Assembly (NCBI GenBank): GCA_021413925.1
Contig: JAIOPL010000001.1
Coordinates: forward strand, 1-64,000
Reading direction: 5' to 3'
From: Verrucomicrobiota bacterium
GTDB taxonomy: Bacteria > Verrucomicrobiota > Verrucomicrobiia > Chthoniobacterales > UBA6821
DNA: 64,000 nucleotides
Positions 25,710 through 32,491 of this stretch are shown piece by piece (the stretch's first letter is position 1; every line of letters starts with the position of its first letter). Made by a program: the position numbers and the translations under genes. The notes beneath the pieces were generated by a model. That model saw only the letters and a program-made list of their open reading frames with translations, ran no database searches and was not told the DNA's origin.

Positions 25710-26858
25710 CTACCGCGTCCAGGTCGGCTCCGTGACCTTCCCAAGACCGCTGATCACGGGAATGGATTTGCCTGTCGGGACATCAAGTAAGGAAATGGTG
25801 CTGCCGGTACTGTAGACGACATGGCGTGAATCGGCTCCCCATACAGGATTCTCTCCCTGCGCGACGATCCGGGCTCCTCCTCCATTCAGATCCATTACAG
25901 CGACGGAGAATCCTCCACCTGAACGAACATTGAAGGCAAGTCTCTGTCCGTCAGGAGACCAGCTTGGCTCGGTGCAGTAACCGAATCCCGTGGGCACAAG
26001 TCGACCACTTCCCCCAGTCGAAGAAATCTTGTAGAGCTGCGGCACGCCAGTCTCATCGCAGGAGTAGATGATCTCTGCGGCGTTCGGAGACCAAGTGGGG
26101 CTCGATTCGGCCGCGCGGGTGTGGGTCAACCGGCGGGCTACGCCACTCAGACTGACCACATAAAGCTCGGGATTCCCATCCTTGCTGATGGTGCAGGCAA
26201 GAAGGTTCCCGTCGGGTGAGAAGCGGGCGCCTGAGTTGGTTCCGGGAAATTTGACCAACCGCACCCGGGCTCCCGTTGCCAGATCAATGACGTAGATATC
26301 TGCATACCCTGCCTGATAGCCGGTATAGGCGAGCCGATGGCCGTTGGGGCTGAGTGCCGGTGAGACGCTCAAGCCATTGTCATGGGTGAGTTGGCGGCCA
26401 TTGGATCCGTCATAATCAGCAAGATAGATCTCTTTCCTGCCACTACGATTGCTAACAAAGGCAATCGTGCTGGTGGCGATCCCCTTGTGATCGGTCAAGG
26501 TTTGAACGATATCATCTACAAACTGGTGGGCGGCCATGCGGGGACTGCCACTGTAGTTCTTGGAGAGCACCACCTCGCCTCCCTTGACGACCTTACCCTG
26601 AAGAACTCCTCCGGCGAATGTACCGCTGACCGTGAAGGAAGCCATCCCTGGCTGGACCAATGCGAACCATCCGGCAAGCGTCAGGTCATTCTGGACCACC
26701 TTGGTGGCAAGAGCCCCATCACTGCCTCCAATCCCGGCGAAAGCGACATTCAGGGCATCACTCTTGCGGACGGTGATGGTCGGAGCATCGGCCGCCTGGA
26801 GAGAGGCTCCCAACAGGCAAGCCGCAAGAAGAGGAAGAAGACGGTGTAGTCGGATCAT
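25710..26858 (-). CDS. tolB: Tol-Pal system translocation protein TolB
   Basis: From MIRLHRLLPLLAACLLGASL (26858) this 382-residue periplasmic protein has a signal peptide cut after LQA. A TolB N-terminal domain (~30-140, FAGIGGSDGALATKVVQNDL) is followed by a six-bladed beta-propeller of PD40-type repeats. Examples are LSVSPALSPNGHRLAYTG, GARFSPDGNLLACT, SPTWSPNAAEIIYS and CTEPSWSPDGQRLAFN. TolB binds Pal, the next gene, and the pair is typical. The gap to pal is 89 bases and holds no hairpin I can defend. Confidence 0.92.
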   Translation of the reverse strand: MIRLHRLLPLLAACLLGASLQAADAPTITVRKSDALNVAFAGIGGSDGALATKVVQNDLTLAGWFALVQPGMASFTVSGTFAGGVLQGKVVKGGEVVLSKNYSGSPRMAAHQFVDDIVQTLTDHKGIATSTIAFVSNRSGRKEIYLADYDGSNGRQLTHDNGLSVSPALSPNGHRLAYTGYQAGYADIYVIDLATGARVRLVKFPGTNSGARFSPDGNLLACTISKDGNPELYVVSLSGVARRLTHTRAAESSPTWSPNAAEIIYSCDETGVPQLYKISSTGGSGRLVPTGFGYCTEPSWSPDGQRLAFNVRSGGGFSVAVMDLNGGGARIVAQGENPVWGADSRHVVYSTGSTISLLDVPTGKSIPVISGLGKVTEPTWTR

Positions 26859-26894
26859 GGTATCTGTTTGATGCAACTGGTAGCGAAAGGCAAG

Positions 26895-27761
26895 TCAGCG
26901 CGCGCTCCGATAGCGGGGTCTGGTAGCGTACGATCCCGGCAACTCGAGGCGCACCGAAAGACGGCGTGCTCCCGCAAGGGCTTTTTTCACTTTGGCATCC
27001 TCGGCAGATCCCTCGATCTCCAGATAAAAAACATAGGTCTCGGGTTGTCCGGGAACCGGACGGGAGACAATCCTGCAAAGGTTCACTCCGGCTCGGGCAA
27101 AGGGCCCCAAAAACCGATGCAGACTTCCCGAAGTCTGGGGAAGGGCAGCGACGATTGCCGTCTTGCTGCGCTTCTCTTTCGGCAATTCGGAGGGCGTAGC
27201 CGAGATCACGAAGAAATGGGTGACATTCACAGCCTCCGGGCGGACGGGAAATTTCAGAATAGAAAGTCCGTAAAGTTCCGCGGCCCCGGGAGCTGCAAGG
27301 GCGACAGAGGTGACAGAAAGCGCAGCTTTTTTCGCGGCTTCCGCCGTGCTTGAGCTCTCGATCATGGTGACGCTCGGAAGGTTTTCCATGATCCAGTCAC
27401 GGTGATGCCGGAGGGGCATCACATGCGAATAGACGGCCTTCAACTTTCCAAAGGCTGTGCCGGCGTGCCCCAGTAGGGCGAGGCGGACATCAAGAGCCAG
27501 TTCCTCGGCAATGAATATCTTGCCTGCCTGCTCAATGAGCAGATCGACGGTTTCTGTAATAGTGCCTCCGGAGGAGTTCTCGATCGGCACAATACCCAGT
27601 TGGGCTTGCCCCGAGCGGACAGCATGAAACACCTCGGTGATCGTAGCCACGGGAAGCCCTGCCCGTTTTGGAAAACGTCTCAGCACGACAAGGTGGGAAA
27701 AGGTACCTTCGGGACCAAGATAAGCAACCTTACCAGACTTGGCAGTTGATGAAGAGGACAT
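26895..27761 (-). CDS. pheA: Prephenate dehydratase with ACT domain
   Basis: This enzyme converts prephenate to phenylpyruvate for Phe synthesis. From MSSSSTAKSGKVAYLGPEGT (27761) it has 288 residues: a dehydratase domain (~10-185) and an ACT domain (~200-275), with no chorismate mutase. GPEGTFSH, PIENSSGGTITETVDLL and AGTAFGKLKAVYSH are intact. Two normally invariant motifs differ: the catalytic TRF reads THF (VNVTHFFVIS), and the ACT-domain ESRP reads VSRP (NLCRIVSRPV). These could change activity or Phe feedback. It is separate from the tyrA-aroA cluster at 54 kb. Confidence 0.88.
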   Translation of the reverse strand: MSSSSTAKSGKVAYLGPEGTFSHLVVLRRFPKRAGLPVATITEVFHAVRSGQAQLGIVPIENSSGGTITETVDLLIEQAGKIFIAEELALDVRLALLGHAGTAFGKLKAVYSHVMPLRHHRDWIMENLPSVTMIESSSTAEAAKKAALSVTSVALAAPGAAELYGLSILKFPVRPEAVNVTHFFVISATPSELPKEKRSKTAIVAALPQTSGSLHRFLGPFARAGVNLCRIVSRPVPGQPETYVFYLEIEGSAEDAKVKKALAGARRLSVRLELPGSYATRPRYRSAR

Positions 27762-27890
27762 GTCTGCAAGATTTATGGGGGTTGATCCTTCTGCGCGCAA
27801 GTCTGGGCAAAGAGATAAACTCAGCAGGTGGGATCACCTCGATACGAATAGGAGATTGATTTCCGGATTGCCCGTGTACATGAGGAGGTG

Positions 27891-28352
27891 ATGCATTATG
27901 CCCCCATGATTCGGATCATTCTGATCCTTGGCCTCTTTGTTCTCATAGGATGTGCTGGATGCGCTCAACTCAAGAATGGGGGTCGGGATAAGAATCATCA
28001 AGCAAGCCAGTCAACCACCAAGCCGGCGCCATCAGCCACACAAGGCCTGAGTTATCGCCTGACTCACCCAGTGGACTTCTTTCATCTTTTCGCACGGAAA
28101 GAACAACCTCAGAGCCCCAAAAAGGCGGTTGCCCTTCTTACTATTGGCATCATCAGGACCATCTCGAGCGACGGAAGTTATGTGATTGCGGAGCTGGAAC
28201 CGGGAGTCATGGTCGCCACGGGCAGCTCTCTTCTGGTCACGGGCAATAACGAAGAACCTGCACATCTCAAGGTTGCCGAGATCACCCTCCCTTACTTTGT
28301 TGCGGAGATAGAGCATGGCAACCCGGAACCCGGAGACTTGTTGAAGCAATAG
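27891..28352 (+). CDS. Small lipoprotein, unknown function
   Basis: From the ATG at 27891 this has 153 residues: MHYAPMIRIILILGLFVLIGC, a lipoprotein signal with lipobox LIGC (a second Cys follows at CAGC). The mature part has a Ser/Thr/Gln linker and a C-terminal domain from about residue 75 (VALLTIGIIRTISSDGSYVIAELEPG). That domain looks like a small beta-barrel with a repeated VxxI pattern. A ribosome site GAGGAGGT ends at 27889, too close to this ATG. The ATG at 27898 is better placed but encodes only Met-Pro-Pro-stop, overlapping the in-frame ATG at 27906. Confidence 0.72.
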   Translation: MHYAPMIRIILILGLFVLIGCAGCAQLKNGGRDKNHQASQSTTKPAPSATQGLSYRLTHPVDFFHLFARKEQPQSPKKAVALLTIGIIRTISSDGSYVIAELEPGVMVATGSSLLVTGNNEEPAHLKVAEITLPYFVAEIEHGNPEPGDLLKQ

Positions 28353-28404
28353 CACTCATATCACCTCAAAGATTGGGATTGGGATTTGATCGGACGGGTC
28401 GAGA

Positions 28405-28434
28405 TTGACTTCAGGCCCTGACTCCAAGCACTAT
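28405..28434 (+). promoter_or_regulatory. Probable promoter of marR-tolC
   Basis: TTGACT (28405-28410) and CACTAT (28429-28434) are 18 bases apart. The predicted start falls at about 28441, exactly at the palindrome listed next. Confidence 0.4.
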
Positions 28435-28441
28435 CTGGAAC

Positions 28442-28456
28442 CTTAATCACATTAAG
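28442..28456. promoter_or_regulatory. Putative MarR operator
   Basis: A perfect 15-bp palindrome, CTTAAT-CAC-ATTAAG, lies 37 bases before the marR ATG and at the predicted transcription start. MarR-family dimers bind AT-rich palindromes of this size in their own promoters, so autoregulation of marR-tolC is likely. Confidence 0.55.
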
Positions 28457-28493
28457 TAACTCTTGGGAATTCCTTGGAGATAAACACCCCTTC

Positions 28494-28973
28494 ATGACTC
28501 CAGCTGCCGACCATCCGAACAACCAGCTTAACCCTCTCAATCTTGAGGAGGTGGATTCTCTGGCCGAAATCATCATGGTGATGCAGCGCCGTTTCTTGGC
28601 TAGCCTGATGGGAGAACTGGCACGGGGAAAAGTCTCCTTCCCTCAGTTTTTCCTGCTTGGACATCTCTGTTCCCAAGGGCCTTCCGGAATGAGCTGCATT
28701 GCTACGCTCATGGATCATAGCATGCCTGCTGCGACGGGACTTGTGCAGCGACTGGAAAAGCTGGGCTACATCAAACGCTCTTCCGACAAAGAGGACCGAA
28801 GAAAAGTGAGGGTTCAAACAACCCAAAAGGGAAGCCGTCTTGTGGAGGGAATCCGCAAGGAAATGGCAGCCAACCTCGAAAAGGTCATGGAACTTCTGGA
28901 GCCCCCGGAACAGAGGGCTTGGTTGGACATTTACAAAAAAATACACGATTACTGCACATCCTGCCATCGATGA
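28494..28973 (+). CDS. MarR-family transcriptional regulator
   Basis: The 159-residue protein has the MarR winged-helix layout. An N-terminal dimer helix (EEVDSLAEIIMVMQRRFL) precedes the recognition region (MSCIATLMDHSMPAATGLVQRLEKLGYI) and the wing RSSDKEDRRKVRVQTTQKG with the signature DxRxxxVxxTxxG. A C-terminal dimer helix follows. Such proteins repress efflux or stress genes and release DNA on binding small phenolic ligands. It overlaps the tolC-like start by ATGA, so it most likely regulates that gene and itself. Confidence 0.92.
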   Translation: MTPAADHPNNQLNPLNLEEVDSLAEIIMVMQRRFLASLMGELARGKVSFPQFFLLGHLCSQGPSGMSCIATLMDHSMPAATGLVQRLEKLGYIKRSSDKEDRRKVRVQTTQKGSRLVEGIRKEMAANLEKVMELLEPPEQRAWLDIYKKIHDYCTSCHR

Positions 28974-31090
28974 AAACACTCACCACACTCCTAGCCACGG
29001 CCTTCCTGCTTGCTGTAGCCGATCAACCTAAGGCTGCTTCCTCGAATAACAATACCGAGTCAATCGATGCGCTCCAGTCACTGAGCACGAACCCCATTGT
29101 CGCGACCAACAAGCCCTCTGTGGCTGATCAGTCGCTCATGGGGCTTTCTGTCGGCTCTCAGGTGAACGCACAAGCGGCAACTAATAATTCCGTCTTCGCA
29201 ACGAACTCTCCCCCTTCTTTCGATCAATCCCCTGCCGGAGCATCGGTGCTGCCTGAACTTGCAACCAATCCTCCGACTCCCCCCGAGGGACTGAATGCCG
29301 GCACGAACAACTTCACCAATCTTCCTTCACTCCCGGCACCCGATCTTCCGACCGCCCCGCTGATCACCAACCCGATCACTCCGGAATCACTCCCGGCACC
29401 CCTCCCTGAAACCACGGCCGGGCCCATTCCCCTGCCCACGCCGACGACCAATAATTTCGGGCTGATCGACAAGATCATGAAACTCGTCAAGGACGTGCCC
29501 CTGACGGCGGAGGCCCTTGCGAAGGCCGGTAACAAGATCGTTCCAGACATCATCGCTAAGGATGCCAAGAGGATGAACATAGACCAAGCGGTCCAGTATG
29601 CCCTGACACACAATCCCGATATACTGACCGCCGTCCAGAACATCCAGCGAGCCTCAGGCAACTACATCAACGTCCGCGCCGGCCTCCTTCCGAAGCTCAA
29701 TGTCCAACCGGGATACACATGGCTCGATCCCCAGATCCAGAACGGTCAGACGCCCCCCGGATACGGCAGTAGCGGCGGAATCCCCAGCGTTCAGGTCAAC
29801 CAGACATGGAACATCAACTTCCAGGGCACCCAGCTTCTCTACGACGGATGGAAGACCCCCTCCCTCACGGAAGCGGCCAAGCTCTCCGAACAGATCGCCT
29901 ATTTCCAACTCCGCCAAACTATCGACCGCGTGGTGGCCGACGTCGTGCGCCAGTTCTACCAGGTCGTCCTGAACCGGGCCCTCGTGATCGCGAACGAGCA
30001 GCAGGTGGCCCTCTACAAGACACAGGTCACCGATCAGCAGAGCCGGTATGACGCTGGAACTGTCCCCCGCTTCAACGTCCTGCAGGCGCAGGTTCAGATG
30101 GCCAACGCCATGCCTCCGTTCATCGCAGCCGAAAACAACCTGCGCACCTCCCTGTTCCGTCTTGTCCAGTTGATCGGCATGGACTATCCGAACATCCAGA
30201 ACGTGAAGATCCCCTTCGATGTCAACGGGGAGCTCGGATACTACCCCCGCAAGGTCGACGAGAACGCCTCGATTCACACGGCGCTTCAGCGCAACCCCTC
30301 GCTCAAGGCCCAACGCTCCAACATCCTGGTCACGGCGAAACAGGTGACTGCGGCGATTTCGGGCTGGCTGCCGACGATCAATGCCAATGGTGGCTATCAG
30401 ATCCAAAGCTACAAGTATGACAAGACCCTCACGGAGACCATCGAAGGATGGTTCTTTGGGGCCACCGGCAGCTGGGCAGTCTTTGACGGTCTGGCGACTT
30501 ACGGCGCGGTCAAACAGGCCAAGGCGACCATGCAGAGCGCCAAGATCTCCTACGACAACGCCGTCCGAGGCGTCGTCACCGAGGTGCAGATAGCCATCTC
30601 AAACCTCCAGCAGGCGAAGGAAACCATCGAGAGCCAGAGAGCCACCGTGGAACAGGCGGCCGAGGCACTGCGACTCTCACGCGAACGGCTCGATGCAGGC
30701 GCCGGCGTCCAACTCGACGTGATCAATGCACAGGTCCAGCTCCTCCAGGCCCAGACCTCGGTTCTTTCGGCGCTCTTCCAATACATCTCGGCGACCGCTG
30801 AATACGACCGGGCCCTCTCGCTTCACACGCAGTATGAGGAACTCTTCGACGATCCCCTCAATAAATGGGAGAAGGCGCGCTACCAGTCACTCAATGCCGA
30901 GAACCGCGCCCGTCCCCAGCTTCCGAGATCGATGCGGAAGGATGACCCCCTGCCCCCGGGAGTGCAGTTCGACGATCTGATCAAGAGCTCCACCGTGCGC
31001 AAGCAGGAGCAGCCCTTGGACTCCAAGACCAAGACTAAGGGCAAGTCCTCCAAGAAGACCAACGGGAACGACAAGAAATCCGTCGATTGA
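28970..31090 (+). CDS. TolC-family outer membrane channel with long disordered N-terminus
   Basis: From MKTLTTLLATAFLLAVA (28970) this has 706 residues, far over the ~450-500 usual for TolC proteins. After the signal peptide, ~170 residues are rich in Pro, Thr, Asn and Ser. The channel domain starts near 195 (RMNIDQAVQYALTHNPDILTA) and shows both outer-membrane-factor repeats, e.g. YDAGTVPRFNVLQAQVQMAN and LSRERLDAGAGVQLDVINAQ. It ends near 640, followed by a Lys-rich tail (KTKTKGKSSKKTNG). It would export small molecules with an inner-membrane pump, but none is adjacent. Confidence 0.88.
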   Translation: MKTLTTLLATAFLLAVADQPKAASSNNNTESIDALQSLSTNPIVATNKPSVADQSLMGLSVGSQVNAQAATNNSVFATNSPPSFDQSPAGASVLPELATNPPTPPEGLNAGTNNFTNLPSLPAPDLPTAPLITNPITPESLPAPLPETTAGPIPLPTPTTNNFGLIDKIMKLVKDVPLTAEALAKAGNKIVPDIIAKDAKRMNIDQAVQYALTHNPDILTAVQNIQRASGNYINVRAGLLPKLNVQPGYTWLDPQIQNGQTPPGYGSSGGIPSVQVNQTWNINFQGTQLLYDGWKTPSLTEAAKLSEQIAYFQLRQTIDRVVADVVRQFYQVVLNRALVIANEQQVALYKTQVTDQQSRYDAGTVPRFNVLQAQVQMANAMPPFIAAENNLRTSLFRLVQLIGMDYPNIQNVKIPFDVNGELGYYPRKVDENASIHTALQRNPSLKAQRSNILVTAKQVTAAISGWLPTINANGGYQIQSYKYDKTLTETIEGWFFGATGSWAVFDGLATYGAVKQAKATMQSAKISYDNAVRGVVTEVQIAISNLQQAKETIESQRATVEQAAEALRLSRERLDAGAGVQLDVINAQVQLLQAQTSVLSALFQYISATAEYDRALSLHTQYEELFDDPLNKWEKARYQSLNAENRARPQLPRSMRKDDPLPPGVQFDDLIKSSTVRKQEQPLDSKTKTKGKSSKKTNGNDKKSVD

Positions 31091-31755
31091 GCGAAAACCA
31101 TCCCACCGTGGCGGTCGTCCCGATATCGGTTCACGAATCGGCTTCACGGGTCGACGCGCGATTCATCGGGCGGATCCCCGGCATCGGGGTCACCCTTGAG
31201 CGCGATGCCGCGATGGCGGCACTTGCGCCGCATCAACGCAGGTTACTCGCGGAGCAGGGGCTCGGCAGATACCCCTTGGTCACCGCCGAGCAGATCCACG
31301 GGGCGGAGATCGCCATCGTCACGGAACCCTCCGAAAAGCCGATCCAGGGAGCCGATGGGCTAGTGACCATGACACGCGGAATCACACTCGGAATCTCGGT
31401 CGCCGACTGCGCCCCCGTCTGGATTGTCGCCCGGGACGGCTCCGCGGGAGCCCTCCTGCATTCGGGAAAAAAGGGCACTGAATCGGGGATTGTTCCAAAT
31501 GGCATCCAATCTCTCAGCTCCCTTTCGGGGATAAATCCCTCCGACCTCATTGTCGTGATCGGACCCTGCATCCGCCCCCCGTGCTACGAGGTCGATTTTG
31601 CTGCGGAAATCAGAAGACAGGCAAAGCGATCCGGGGTTGCTGAAGTGTATGATGAAGGCATCTGCACGGCATGTCATCCGGAGCGGTATTATTCCTACCG
31701 CAGAGAGCAGGGACTGACCGGACGGATGCTGGCTACCCTTACCCTTCTTGCCTGA
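31087..31755 (+). CDS. pgeF: PgeF/YfiH-family laccase-domain protein
   Basis: This 222-residue protein belongs to the family known as multicopper polyphenol oxidoreductase or purine nucleoside phosphorylase. E. coli PgeF edits mis-incorporated L-Ser in peptidoglycan precursors. The three metal ligands are kept: His in TAEQIHGAEI, Cys in SVADCAPVW, and His in GALLHSGKKG. The usual HxGWRG reads HSGKKG, and IGPCIRPPCYEVDF is present. The TTG start (31087) overlaps the tolC stop. If the TTG is not used, the next in-frame starts would shorten the N-terminus. Confidence 0.85.
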   Translation: MSENHPTVAVVPISVHESASRVDARFIGRIPGIGVTLERDAAMAALAPHQRRLLAEQGLGRYPLVTAEQIHGAEIAIVTEPSEKPIQGADGLVTMTRGITLGISVADCAPVWIVARDGSAGALLHSGKKGTESGIVPNGIQSLSSLSGINPSDLIVVIGPCIRPPCYEVDFAAEIRRQAKRSGVAEVYDEGICTACHPERYYSYRREQGLTGRMLATLTLLA

Positions 31756-31765
31756 TGAGCCTGTG

Positions 31766-32491
31766 ATGAAAAGGGAATTTGATCCCAATATTCCAGAACT
31801 GATGGATCTGGCCGTTCTGGAAAATGGGAAGCCCTCCGCGGAATTGGAACGAGACCTTGCCAATCTGCGTTGGCTCAATCGCCTGTTCGGCGCCTACTCG
31901 ATCCTTCATCGTTTTCTGAAACGCTGGTTTTCACGACGCGCATCCGGAGGGCCACCCCTCCGCGTTCTCGATCTGGCCACCGGGGAAGGAGACCTTCCTA
32001 GGGAATTGGTTCTCTGGTGCCGCAAGCGGGGCATTCCAGTCACTGTCGATGCAATCGATATGAATGAAGCCACCTTGACCATTGCCAGAGAGCGAAGCAG
32101 GAACTTTCCCGAGATTACATTCCATCAAGGAGATATTCGGAGTTGGGGCTCCCTCTCCGAATCGTGGGAGTTCGTTCTCTGCTCCTTGGCGCTTCATCAC
32201 TTCAGCGGGGAAGATGCCGTTCTGGTAATGCGCAATGCCAAGAGGCTTTCCTCCGATCACCTGCTTGTGGCGGACCTGGAAAGAAGCCGCAGCGGAGCCC
32301 TCGGCATCTGGCTACTGACAGCCCTCGTACTGAGAGAGCCGATGACCAAGCACGATGCCCGGCTCTCAATCCAACGCGCTTTCTCCTTTGAGGAATTCCG
32401 ATCGTTGGCGCTTGAAGCGCGTTGGAACGACTTCGGACAGGCTCGCTTTCCCGTCACCCGCCAAGCGATCTGGATCGACCGGGTCGCATGA
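31766..32491 (+). CDS. Class I SAM-dependent methyltransferase
   Basis: The 241-residue protein (from MKREFDPNIPELMD) has the Rossmann methyltransferase motifs. Motif I is LRVLDLATGEGDLPRELV, the acidic loop is VDAIDMNEATL, FHQGDIRSW follows, and the post-motif is SLALHHFSGED. The substrate is unknown. Proteins of this type with N-terminal LRWLNRLFGAYSI often methylate lipophilic or polyketide-like products. The 10-base spacing from pgeF suggests one operon. Its last 38 bases overlap the convergent AsmA-like gene. Confidence 0.85.
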   Translation: MKREFDPNIPELMDLAVLENGKPSAELERDLANLRWLNRLFGAYSILHRFLKRWFSRRASGGPPLRVLDLATGEGDLPRELVLWCRKRGIPVTVDAIDMNEATLTIARERSRNFPEITFHQGDIRSWGSLSESWEFVLCSLALHHFSGEDAVLVMRNAKRLSSDHLLVADLERSRSGALGIWLLTALVLREPMTKHDARLSIQRAFSFEEFRSLALEARWNDFGQARFPVTRQAIWIDRVA

